Source: Polytrichum commune
Lineage: Eukaryota; Streptophyta; Polytrichopsida; Polytrichales; Polytrichaceae
DNA length: 64,000 nucleotides
Assembly (NCBI GenBank): GCA_950295325.1
Contig: OX485804.1
Location: 65,502,533-65,566,532 of the forward strand
Direction of reading: 5' to 3'
A model generated the notes under the pieces. It saw nothing but the letters and a program-made list of their open reading frames with translations, was not told the origin of the DNA and searched no databases. The position numbers and the translations under genes are program-made. Shown here piece by piece: positions 52,388 through 63,600 of this stretch. Positions within the stretch are counted from its first letter, which is position 1. Each line of letters opens with the position of its first letter.

Positions 52388-55266
52388 AGCTCTTAGCATT
52401 TCTTTCATGGTTTCCTAGGCTCTAGAGGAGTTTAGGAATCTGCATCAACAAAACATTGTACCGCCTTTTGGTGTTCTTTTTGAAATGGAATGCCACTTTT
52501 TGAATTCAAAATTCTTTGGGTACATGTACCTTACCAGAATTGCGCTTTTGATCAAAGTTCATTGTCTCATTTTTGTGGGGGAGTATGAGGTTCAACTTTG
52601 GGGGACCCGGAAAACTTGGTGGATTGACTTAGTAGTACTAACTTCTTTAACCTCTTCCATACGATCACCACAAAGAAGCTATGGCCAAGAGTTCATCCAT
52701 ATGAGAGCTGGAGTCATGGCTGCAACTGCAACAACGCCTATGTTAAGTATGTACACATCTCAAATGGGCTGGCACTTTTTTCCATTTCCAGTGTCATTCT
52801 GACCACTTTACTTTTACTTTTTGGGGAGAGAATTTGATGTCATGGCTTATGTGAAAATAAAATCCAAGACATTATTTGATTACATTATTAAATTTTGGTC
52901 TTATTTCAAATAGGTCACAGAAAGTGTTGTCCACCTTGTTTTATTTACTATTTTGGGATGAGGGGCATTTTGGAATGCCAAGTTTGATGCATACATTTTG
53001 CCACTTCGAAGAAAAAAAGACAAAGCTCAAGGATTAATGAAGAGTCCATATTTCTTTTTTGTAGGAAACCCTAACTTTTGAAAGGTTGTTTCCTTGCATG
53101 ATATTGGCCACTTCTGTGACCAAGGAACTTTATTAAAGGAATTGGATACAATTGTTGGGTTCATACTTTCTTGCGTGCATTCTCAAATCTGGTTTAGGTA
53201 ACATGTGCCTTTTGTGTATTCAGGATTCAAATTGTGAGTAGGAATAATTTTTTTGATAGTGGACGATTTAGGTCTAACACATCAGCGACCTATTTTGTGC
53301 GTTCCTTAATCGGTTGTTAGTGAATTGGTTGCAGGTAATGGATTCAGATGCAGAGGGTACTGCAACTGAGTTCTTTGACTACTTCAAGGTGTGGCCCTGA
53401 TTTTGGATTCCTTTTGCAAATTCGAAAGACTAATCATGCAGGCTCTTGTAGCCCTGTCAACACATGATATGCGATGATTAGCATGCGTGTTTATCACTAA
53501 AGGTTTTGTTTTTGCAGGCATCATATACTGTTCTAGAGATAGGGTTATCTAGTCCATTGCGTGCATTTGGCTCTTGTGCAATTTCCTAGGAATGCCTAAG
53601 AATGTAACCTCATTGCTTGAAGGTGACAAATGGACCGCTGTTTTTAGGAAATTGTAGAGGCTTAGTGGTTTTTGGTTCTGTTTGAATTGCAGGTTTTGTG
53701 CAATCAGGGTTTCTTGACATGTCGGAAACATGCAGAATGTATCATTCTACTTGTTGAGATGATGCATGTGGGTTTTATTGTTCTCAGTTCATGTAAAATC
53801 TGCTAAACTGGGTATTTGATTTGTTAAATTTTGCATATCTGTAGCACAACAACTTAATGATTGAACTTTGAACCTAATGAGGTTTATTACTTAGACACCT
53901 GGCAATGTTTTTCCTCTTGTGATGCAAATATCAAGTATAATGGAACATACAAACAGGTGTTTGATAAAATGTATATGCTGAGTGGCTGCAGGATTCTGGA
54001 TGCCCTTGTTTCAAATGAGGCCCTAGATGGATGCAGAACCTGAGGAAGAGGTTCCATCTGAGTCTGACAGAGGAAGTAAGTAAAATCTCCCACTTGGATG
54101 ACGACTACACTGCTTTGACATACTTGTGTTTTGCATTACCAGCTTCCTCTGAGGTTCCTTAGACTAATTGACTCTTAACTTGTCTCCAGCAATGTGTATC
54201 ATCGGTGTTATCACTCATAAGCAACAACTTGGATGCATGGCAAACACGGCAATAAGATTATTATCAGCATGCATTGAATGGTATCTTATAGCACACCATT
54301 GGTTTTGAAGACGTTTGGGTATTTGATCCACCACCTTTTTTTTTGGCTATACTCCTTGGCCCAAAGCGTCCATGTTAAATTTTGCTCCACTTACCTTACT
54401 TTAGCACAACTGGTTTGGAGGGATAACCATCCCCTAAACTAACAACTCATATAGGTATGTCAAAGATAGTATTCAGGAAACGCTTGTATTCTAATATTGC
54501 TCAATTTTGTCAACAACAATTGGCAGTCAACAATGCTCTGATTTGTTCGAGTAGATAGATCAAATGTTGAGTGAATTGGTGAGTTTCTTGATGTGTTCAT
54601 CGGATGTAAGAGGTTAAAGAAGTTAACCATACTACCAAGGGTGATCCAGTCCTAGTTGAAGCACTGTATGAATTTCGAGATAAGTAGTTTATGAGTTTTT
54701 TGTCCTCATTATGGATGTACCTTTTTATGGATGTGTTTTTTTCATTCTCCAACTAATCCTTGTATATCTACTTTGCTTCTCATTCCACATGCTGGTCTAG
54801 AGTTCAATAATGCACCCGATGTTCATTTAGCGAGTCTTCATTGCATTTAAATGGCCTCAAGTGCACAAGGTACATTTCCTCGTATCCCCCCTCCCCTGGT
54901 ATCATTTCAAATTATGAATACCTTAAGTTCTTTAGTACTTCCCCTTGCCTTATTTAAGTTCAAAGGACCATCTAATTAGGAGTAGTCGAGTTCATTGTAC
55001 ACACGTGTATTAATGAGTGATGTGTTCATAATGTGCAGGTTCCATTATATAATTGCTACTTCTAAGAGGGAGAGCATTCCATCCCAACCTTCTATGTTTT
55101 GTTTGTGGCTCTTCCTGGACTCTTCCTTTTTGCCGGGCCCCCTCCCACTCTTCCTCTCCTCTTCCTCTCCTCTTCCTCCATCTCCCTCCTCCTTCTTAGC
55201 TCCTCTTCCATATCACTATTTGACTACTCCCTCCCCTTCATCTCCATATCTACTTTGCATTCCAGG
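52388..55266. other. non-coding or decayed DNA inside the 48-58 kb cassette
   Basis: No conserved protein. One short exon-like piece at about 53336-53389 (acceptor GTTGCAG, donor AAG|GTGTGG, open in one frame) and the 21-bp repeat at 54635-54655 suggest fragments of genes. Untranslated exons of the 55.3-kb gene may lie near its right end. Confidence 0.4.
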
Positions 55267-56656
55267 ATGGTTGAGAGTAATTGGGGTTCATTTGAGTGGT
55301 TCAGAGACCATGTTGGTCTTCCTAGTGTAGGTTTGAATCCGAGGAAGGTTGATTTTGAGGGGAGAGATGGCCTAGTCCGAGAGTGTGATACTTTGTGGGG
55401 AACTAGGATGGGTCATGGTGGTTACCATTTCATGGAGAATGGTCCAAAGGAATTGCATGAGAGGATTCTTACCTTGTGGCCACTGGTTTACCAAAGAGAA
55501 TGGCCACAAGCCAAGGAAATTGGTCTATCCTTTGCACTTGGAGTCATGGCTGAGAGGAGAGGTTTAGCAGTTAATTGGGCATTGTTTGCAACTGTTGTTC
55601 AAGTGAGTGGCTATAAAGCACATAAACGACAACATTCAGATTTTGTGACTATTACCTCTCCTAGTACCTCACCTGTCACAACAACCAAAAAAATCAAGGG
55701 TAAATCTCCTATGACCTCTTCTAACTGTCCAGATTCTCAGGTACTAGGTGATGGTCTTCTTTCTGGTCAAAAAAGAGTGAGTGAGGCTCCTAAGAAATCT
55801 GCCAGTCCCTCATTTGTGTGTGAAGATCATGTTTGGGATATGAGGAAAGAGACACTTGGCAAGAAAATAGAAGTCCAGATGCGGTTGTTGAGTGATAGAG
55901 ATGCCTTTGTCATTGGGTTGAGGGGAGAGATAAAGCTTGTTCAAAGCAACATTAGTCAAATTGGTTACCAAACCTTAAAGTGCAAGGAACGCCTTGAAGT
56001 CGCGCGTGCTCAACAAACTGCTTGTGGACCAGAGGCTGATGCAGATTTCCACATTTTTTGTGCCTTGGAGGTAAAACATGCTCTTGATGAATTGGTTTCC
56101 CTTGTTGGAGAAGGTGATACTCTTCAAAAGAGTATTGACTCCATACAAGAAAGACTAGAGGCTGAACTTTCTACCAAAAAAAAATTGAGCATGATTACCA
56201 TGCCACCCTGGCGCAATACTATGTTGCATATCAGAGTATGATGAATTCAAAGTCATCTCAAACTATCCCCAATGTTCCAACCATAACATCTGAAGTCCTC
56301 AAACCTGCAACAACAATTCCAGGTTTGAATTTGGCTCCCACCAAAGTGATTAAAAAACATAGAGTAGTCCTAATTTTCAGGTTCACATCAGGAACATTTC
56401 TGCATTCAAGGGATGTAAGTGGGTTTTGTGCAATTTTCAAGTATCTACATCAAGACTGCCAGTTATACTGATTTTTTGTGAGTATGCAGATATAGGTGCC
56501 CCTGCACAACCTCCATCAACAACATCAAAATTGTCTATATTGAGTGATGTGGCATCCACTCCTACATCATTGAATGCATCCTCATCTGGACCAGCATCAA
56601 GAACAAGACGCAATTTGAGGATGGGGGTTTCCACCTCTGACCCTAACACAGTATGA
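55267..56656 (+). CDS. second member of the WF/AVNWA family, without RING (frame broken)
   Basis: Unrecognised function. The ATG at 55267 lies directly after an acceptor (TTCCAG|G), the same layout as the 49.3-kb gene. The first 110 residues (SFEWFRDHVGL, LSFALGVMAERRGLAVNWALF, KRQHSD) align along their length with that gene's N-terminus. A Ser/Thr-rich linker with KKIKGKSP and a long helix-rich, probably coiled-coil region follow. At an A9 run (about 56175-56183) the frame shifts. The continuation in the next frame reads like protein (HDYHATLAQYYVAYQSMM) to about 56380. A further exon-like open frame (from about 56491) ends at 56656 with a basic SRTRRNLRMG tail. It encodes no Cys/His finger. 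The shift may be a pseudogene lesion or a homopolymer sequencing error. Confidence 0.5.
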
Positions 56657-56771
56657 ACCCTGCAGGTAAGTATATACCCTGTTTTAGGTACATGGGTGCT
56701 ACTTCTGTGTTAAGCACATATATTTGAGCTTGTTTGTAGGTCTAAATTGCTGATGGAAATTGCTTCCGCAG

Positions 56772-56928
56772 GCCAGTGATTGCAGAGGACACCTTGGTAA
56801 TGAAGTTGAAGCTCACAAAGTTGAACAAGATAGTTGGAATTGCAAAGATGGCTGGGCAGATCTTTCTTGGTGGTGAACTTGTCTGCGAAGGAGAATTTAG
56901 GGGGGCTTTGGCTAAGGAGGAGAAATGA
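56772..56928 (+). pseudogene. detached last exon of a FabZ-type 3-hydroxyacyl-ACP dehydratase
   Basis: After a good acceptor (CTTCCGCAG) the frame reads PVIAEDTLVMKLKLTKL, then VGIAKMAGQIFLGGELVCEG, ending EEK-stop. This matches the C-terminal strand region of plant FabZ, the dehydratase of type II fatty-acid synthesis in plastids or mitochondria. The upstream exons with the hot-dog-fold core and catalytic residues were not found nearby. It is therefore a fragment, probably captured with the surrounding cassette. The frame itself is intact, so it could be spliced as a 3' exon of a neighbour. Confidence 0.7.
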
Positions 56929-57117
56929 TGAGTAGGACTGCTGATATTGGACAAATGTGCTTTGTAATTCTTTGAAGTCGTAGCATTTGAGAGTTTCATC
57001 TACAGTCCCAAGGAGACACAGGGCATGTGTGTGTTGTCTCGTAGGTACTTTTTTTTGGTTGAAGGTAATGCTCTTGGTTATGTTTCTTGGTTATGAAACC
57101 ACGTAGTTCTATTGGAT

Positions 57118-57786
57118 CAGGGTACTACTTTTGGCCGTCTAACGGAAAACGGACAAGATCTTCTCGGCTGACCGAGGGGGCAGCTAACGGGAATTGCAGA
57201 CCAGCATGAATCCTAAATAAAAAATGACAATTTGGCGACATGAATGGCATTTTTTGCTATTTAGGTGTGCATTGGTGGTCAATTATTTCCTGTTATGTAG
57301 CTTGGTACCTTGGTAAAAGTGTCATGTGTCCATTCATATAAATTTTTTTGTCCAATTCTAATATTAAACGTTCCTTTTACGTGTGGCCGTGAGTATATGT
57401 ATATTTGGACATGTTTGGTGCCACATGTAAAGTTGGGCAATTGCTATTCAATACATATTTGGTTCTATTGGTACACACTTGAACGATGATTGTGAGGAAA
57501 AAATTTGGGATCGTTTCGATTGATTCTTGTTGTCCTTTTCATTCCTTGATCCTAAGGTGAACAATGAAGACAACGGTCCTAAATGTCCTTTAAGGAATCA
57601 AAAGGATATCTTAGATGACCCTATTCCTTCTAAATTAACTTTGTCAATGTACTCGACATGGAGTATGAAATGTAGGTATGATCCAAAATATGCTTCACAA
57701 TACAAATGTAAGCATACCAAGCATGTGAACTTATCCAAAAAAGTCCGTTTTCCGTTAGACGGCCAAAAGTAGTACCCTAAACCCTG
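57118..57786. mobile_element. foldback DNA element with about 37-bp terminal inverted repeats
   Basis: The left end starts CAGGGTACTACTTTTGGCCG and continues through CTAACGGAAAACGGAC. The right end, reverse-complemented, starts CAGGGTTTAGGGTACTACTTTT and continues identically. The only difference is a 7-bp TTTAGGG (one telomere-repeat unit) present at the right end only. The roughly 590-bp interior is AT-rich with no transposase. Flanks ..GGAT and ATAT.. give no clear target duplication longer than AT. The right end abuts direct repeat copy 2. The superfamily is uncertain. Confidence 0.75.
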
Positions 57787-58330
57787 ATATAGTTGCTACA
57801 TATATTATGCAATACAATATGTGTGTAATTTAAAATGACAAATTTGATATAGCATGGATAGAAGAAGCATTAAGAGAGAATTGAGAAAATGAATAAATAA
57901 TAGATCATTGAGAAAAGATTGGAAAAAGATGGCTAAAATAACAACTATAAGTGAAGTAAGAAATATCATCATTACAGGAAATAACACAAGAAGATCAAAA
58001 GATGTGACGAAGATACTAAATTTTTCTTGATAAAAGAAAAAAAATGTAGATTTGCTAGTGGAGTCTATAAAAAATATACGAAGCAAAAGCCAAATTATTA
58101 TGGCAGATAAAACTCATAGAATATTCAAATCTAGAAGTCTAGGATATGAATATTGGTTATGATATAAATAAAAATTTATAATTTTTGTACTAAGATTGTC
58201 ATACGAGCCGCTGTAGTTTTTAGTAAATTTATTGTAGCTTGGAATTGTACAATTTAATTGGATGAATTACTTATTATTTTTCCAAAATTCTTTCATCTTG
58301 TTTTAATTTTATCTTTTATCTTTTGTAGTT
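57785..58330. repeat. 546-bp direct repeat, copy 2
   Basis: Same orientation and length as 48193-48738, about 99 percent identical by eye. The period between copies is 9,592 bp. It begins exactly at the end of the foldback element. The right flank (CTTGGAGG) differs from that of copy 1 (GGGGCC). Confidence 0.9.
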
Positions 58331-61305
58331 CTTGGAGGTGAATTTTGTTGTATGGTTTGAATACGACGATGTTTATCATTTTGTTAAGTACTTATTAGTG
58401 TTTGATTAACAACACTTGCACGGTGTCCATTTCACATATTCATTTGCTCATATTATTAACATTTACGTCTATTATGACTTAACATTTAATTTAAATGCTT
58501 GTCATTTTATGTTTCATCATCGTAACCTTTTATTTTTTCTTGTACACCAACTAAGTTCCTTCAAAATTATGCAAATTGAAAACCATAGAGGCGTGAAATT
58601 TGATCCAAACATTCATTCATGTTCATAGACAATCAATAGAATTTACAATAAAAGATTATTCGATTAAGTACAATATGTCATAAATTCTATTAAATTGATA
58701 GAAACAATTTTATGGTCCAAAATCCCTCTAAGAGGTCGGGAGTTCAATTCCCAACATATCACCAAATCGCAAAGTCCTCAATGGGAGGATGGAGGGCAAG
58801 GCCCCGAGGCAAAGGCCAAAGCCGTCTAGAAGGCACAATTGATCCTATATACATATTGTTTTTAGATTTTCAATTATTTAATCAAACATCAATCAATATT
58901 GTTTTTTTTGCAAAATTTCTCTATTTCTTTGGTCTAATCAATTTTTTAGAATTCAAAAACATTACTCATAACTTCTGATCAAACTTTTAAAATTAAAAAA
59001 CATTATGATCATAACTTCTAGTTAAAAAATTTGAATTGAAAAAAATTAATTAGACCAGAAAGATAACTTCGATATCTATCTAGAAATATATAAATCACAA
59101 AAAAATGAATATTGTAGCAAGTCGGGTTGAAGCTACAAAATCAGAAGTGCGAAAACAAAAACTGCCTCATGGAAATTCCTATAACTTCTAGACAAAGTTA
59201 TGAATTTCTATAAACCAATTTTGTTGAAAAACAAACTTTAAAAACAATTTATGCACATTAAATATGTTAGATTTAGACTTTAGATTAAGATATGGTAAGC
59301 TTTTGAACTATGTTGTTCCTTTCAACCCAAATTACTAATTAATATTATATTTTATAAAAATCAATTACATTTTATTAACAAATAAAGAATACAAAAAACA
59401 TGGACTAAATGAACTATAAGAAAATATTTTTATTAAGTGATAAAAATACTTCGCTTCATCTTTAAAAGTAGTCACATTCAAAACTACTAAGTAGCTAACA
59501 ACATGTTATTCGATCAATGATAAGGTTAATCGAAGTCGGAAGTGATTATGTTGGAAAAGAAAAAGACTAGCCTTGAAGGAGTTTGGACATCCGAAAGTCC
59601 AAATAGAAATGAAAGAATAAGAAAAATAGATCAATGAAATTTTGGCACCCCTTAAAATAATATTGCCTCACGTGGCAGGATTGAATATCTTGTTCATTTT
59701 TGTTTTGCCACGTACCTTTTTGTACTAGATCATTTTAGCCAACGTCGACCCTTGTCGTCTAAATTTTATCCATTTTTACTTTAATAGGGCCAATAGATAC
59801 TTGCTAAAATACATCTCATATCGTCAAGAAAAATCAGTTAAGTCGAAGGACATCTTCGATAGTCAACGTCATTTACTTCATTCATTTGATTTTTTGGCGT
59901 GTATTTATTTTGGATCCTCGGAGTATTTTAAACCTTAGCCTTATCAATTATTCACTTATTAACTTTATTGTAGTCAATCTTAAAGGAATTATCTAATATT
60001 CTATTATCGCTTGTCTTTTTAGGATTTTACTTACCAAATTAAATTCTAAATATAAACTTATTCAACCAATCTAATATTTTACTGTCTAATTTTTATTTAC
60101 CTTATCATTAGATTAATTTGAAAAAATAATCAAAATAACCCTTCACATCTTGTTATTATCATATTTCTATTGTCTTCAATATTTTGCAACATTTGTGATG
60201 CAATCGCTTCTATATTTGCATGGCTAAACAACTGAAAATTATTCAAATTTCTATATTCTAATTAGATTAAGTACAACTTAAATTGTAGTTGATTTCATGA
60301 TATCCAAGAAGAATTTAGGCTGCATTGTTGGATTTCAGAACCAATCTCATTTTGCGAGAAACATGTCATTGACAAAAAAACATTATAAAAAAAATTCAAT
60401 AAAAAATTATCTATTACAATCACACATACAACAAATTATAAACACTTCAACTTGTGGGCAGTTGAAAGAGATGACCTTTTGCATTTCTTTAACTAAACTA
60501 TCTTGAGAAATTTATTGTTGGAAAAAAAATAAAATAAGCATGGTACCATTGACAGTTGTCTTACTACTATGGTCTTCCAAAATTTACATCAGGCATACCT
60601 CTTATGGCCCATTCACATCATGTTTGAAGGACGTGCGTTCGTCCACCGGAAGTACATTCACACTTGAAATTCAGAAATAGTGTTTCCGACACTTGCCTTT
60701 TCAAAAAGAAACTACATTTGATTTTTTGATACATGGGTGTGGGTTGCCCCTAATGTTCATACAAATGGATGAGTTTCATAATCCTTTTTAAGGAGCTCAG
60801 CCAAGGCATTCAACATACTCTTCCACCACTTTTTTTTCATACTCCATTTCTTCATCAATTTTTTTCCGATTTCAATTTTTTTGTCTCTGAAGTGTGTATT
60901 TTTCTGAGACGAAGAGATTGGTGTGTAGCACGTTTCATATTTTGGAGTGACGAAGAAGTTACGAATTTTGGACTTTTGTGCAAGAAATGTGTATTTGGAC
61001 ATCAATTTCAGCAGCTGATTACGGTGTGTACACTTTTACTCAAAATCAAAATTTTAAGTTTTAAAATGTGTGATTTCTTCTTGCGATTCTGTTGATGTGT
61101 GGCACATTGCCTAATTCAAAATATTGAGTGAGCTATGAATTTTTGAAGTTTGTAGCTTTGTGATAATGTTTGAAACTTGAAACTCTAAAATTTATAGATA
61201 TCTCTTGTTATTACATTAGTGTTTGTCATGTTTTAGAATTCAAATGATAGATTGGATTGGCGATTCCTAACATTGCAATGTTATTATCATTTTATGTTAA
61301 TGTAA
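58331..61305. other. AT-rich intergenic DNA
   Basis: Very AT-rich, with no conserved coding sequence. It contains only the SINE-like segment listed separately. Confidence 0.5.
58711..58830 (+). repeat. probable tRNA-derived SINE head
   Basis: ATGGTCCAAAATCCCTCT is A-box-like, and GGGAGTTCAATTCCC is a good B box at tRNA-like spacing. A GC-richer body (AGGCAAAGGCCAAAGCCG) follows within AT-rich surroundings. The tail and target duplication were not resolved. Confidence 0.42.
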
Positions 61306-62167
61306 GTGGCGGTTTCAACTCAAGGGCAGATTGTTTGGACTGATGATATGACAAGTGTTTTTTTGGACGTGTATGAAGAGAAGTATATTCACATCCAGCG
61401 GGGAAATTTGAACAAGAGGCATTGGAATGACATTATTTTGGAGTTCAACAAAAATTCAAGGCTCTCCTTAAACACAAAGAATTGTCAGTCGAAATTAGAC
61501 AATTTGAAGAAGCGATACAAAAATGAGAGAGATTTTTGTTAGTCGAAGCGGAGGTACACCATCACCTTGGACTCTTTATGATCGTTGTGATATGCTTTGG
61601 GGTTGTACTCCAAAGAGTGCCGGCTTGCTCGGAAAATGGATGGAGGGGTGTCCATCCCATCTGGCCTTGTTGCTAACTTGGATGATTACTACGAAGCCAA
61701 CAACATCGATTTAAATGAAGATTTCATAACTTCAAACCCATGCACTCCGGAATTGACTGGATATGAAGCATCGGATTATGAATTTGCTGAAGCTTTAGGC
61801 CCAAGGCAAGTAGATGGTGGAACAATTACCAGTAATGTCAAACCAACAGAATCTCCACGCCAAAAGGTTTATAACTTATCTAATGTGCATGCCAAATTGT
61901 CCTTGAAGCGGAAGAGGAAGCAGCGAGAGAGTCCAATTAAACCTCTACAAACATCTTTGGACAGTGAAATTTAATTGGCACGAGATCATTTGGCAATGGC
62001 CCAATAAATGAACTCCAACAAGGGCAATTGTAGTTGCAACGAATGGAGTTAGAAAATTGAAGCTGGAAATGCAGGAATGTGCGGCAATACGTGCTGAAGA
62101 ATTAAAATTGAAATGTGCTCGAATGAAACTTGACTTTAGTGCTTATAGCAGTGGATCAAGTTCATAA
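61306..62167 (+). pseudogene. broken Myb/SANT-like (trihelix-like) ORF, possibly Harbinger ORF1
   Basis: The first block has W-T-D-D and YEEKYIHIQRGNLNKRHWND, then NCQSKLDNLKKRYKNER, typical of Myb/SANT-like or SIP1-type trihelix DNA-binding domains. After 61542 the protein continues only by changing frame twice (SGGTPSPWTLYDRCDMLWG, then KMDGGVSIPSGL). It then has a basic KLSLKRKRKQRES motif and a stop-interrupted helical tail ending EELKLKCARMKLDF and TAA at 62167. No in-frame ATG precedes the domain, so the start is unknown. A convergent PIF/Harbinger transposase lies about 0.4 kb downstream, which suggests this is the accessory ORF1 of the same element. A degraded host trihelix gene is the alternative. 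Confidence 0.65.
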
Positions 62168-62260
62168 TTGTTATCAATGTATCCCATATTATATGAGTTT
62201 CATCCAGTAATTGATTAAACTTTAAATTCATCTTTTTTTGGAGTTATATTTTAATTCAAC

Positions 62261-62434
62261 ATGACTTTTGGTAGGGAGTTGGTTGTTTTGCTTACAAACC
62301 TTTCATGTTTGGTAAGTTGTTGGTACATGCGATATAGAATGTTCCATGTTCAAACCTCCATACTATCTCCATGCATGCACCAAAAACATGGAAGGTTTTA
62401 TAAGCAAAACAACCAACTCCCAACCAAAAGTCAT
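62261..62434. other. foldback with 50-bp near-perfect arms, MIRNA-like
   Basis: Arm 62261-62310 (starting ATGACTTTTGGTAGGGAG) and arm 62384-62434 (ending CCAACCAAAAGTCAT) are reverse complements with about four differences. They share GGAGTTGGTTGTTTTGCTTA. The roughly 73-nt loop can pair further (TTGGTACATGCG against TTGGTGCATGCA). It lies between the Harbinger ORF1 and transposase remnants. It could be a miRNA precursor or a foldback derived from the transposon. Confidence 0.5.
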
Positions 62435-62603
62435 ATTTTACTATATTTGATAATTCTTTTGTCTCAATTGAGTTTGAATATGAATTAGGGGTTGTATGAT
62501 CAATTCAAAAGAATATGAACATTTGAAAAATAAAAATCATTATTTATTATATAAAAAAGTCAGAAAAATGGTACTTCAGAAGGAAATTTCAATAAAACTA
62601 TAT

Positions 62604-63600
62604 TTATTGAATGATGTTTGACACCCACTCATTGTACAAGGCATCACGAATTCTAAACGATGTAGCCCTAGAAGCACTCTCAGTAACTCGTCTTCTTCTC
62701 GGAATTCTGAGGTCATTATGATTTTGGTGATTATTAGCCTCGTTATTTCCATCTACTAATCTATCATCATAAATTTTGTAAATTTTTTGTAAAACACAAC
62801 ATGCTGTGATGATTTGTCCAGCGTATGGCACAATGAAATTCAAATTTTTCAGAACACGCCACCTATTCTTCAATTGAGCAAAAACATTCTCAATTTTAAC
62901 ACGACCTTGTCTCAGTATGTTGTCGAACGCATCCCGATGAATGTTTTCTGACCCCCTCGAATTGTATGCTTTCATAATATTCAACAGTGGAAGATATGGC
63001 GAATTCCCTACAACATACGGTAGTATTATTTCATTGTTGATGACGACACTTGGTCTTTGTAAAAAATTTCTACTCATAAATTTTTTGTATAAACTTGAAG
63101 CACGAAGATGAGTAGCATCATGAGTTCCTCCAGGTGCAAATAAGGCAACATCCCCGAAATTTAAATCACTATCACATATTGCTTGTAATAGAACACTATG
63201 GTGGTTATGGCGATTCCAGTAATCGGCAGGAACTAATGCTAGTTTTTGTTTGTCTGCTAGTCTAATGATGGTTCCATCTATCGTGCCACACATTTGGAAA
63301 ATTCAAGTTAAAGTTTTGAATTTCCTAATTATTTCTGCTAGTCGGGGTCCGGAAGGAATACTAATAAATTGTGAAAATAAATTTTCTTTATTTGATAAGA
63401 CTTCAGTAATTAAAAATATATATTTCCACATTGTACTACTACCCGTGCCATATAAATTTGCAATATGAGCATTGGGGTATCCGAAAGCTAACATTTTCAA
63501 TGTCATAGGTAACGTTCGCTCGACTATGTCATTCTATGGGTGCTCTAAATATTATCACTTATTTCTGCACATAAGGTCTCAAAAGGTCACATAGAATGTT
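62604..63600 (-). pseudogene. PIF/Harbinger DDE transposase, degenerate
   Basis: The 229-codon open part (63293-62604) has the three catalytic blocks of the DDE_Tnp_4 nuclease: CGTIDGT (first Asp), GGTHDATHLRAS (second Asp) and GRVKIENVFAQLKNRWR (Glu). Upstream in the same frame, 63306-63506 and a few codons beyond encode the helix-turn-helix-like part (NDIVERTLPMTLKMLAFGYP, IANLYGTGSSTMWKY). It is separated by a single in-frame TGA at 63303-63305. Further 5' (about 63520-63600) the similarity (LLRPYVQK) continues only with stops. It is therefore inactive unless read through. Terminal inverted repeats and the 3-bp duplication typical of Harbinger were not located. Confidence 0.88.

Noticed and set aside
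48193-58330. Reading the 546-bp repeats as LTRs of a classical retrotransposon
   Set aside because: Ends are not TG..CA. No tRNA primer site follows copy 1, no polypurine tract precedes copy 2, no flanking 5-bp duplication exists, and no gag or pol frame lies between.
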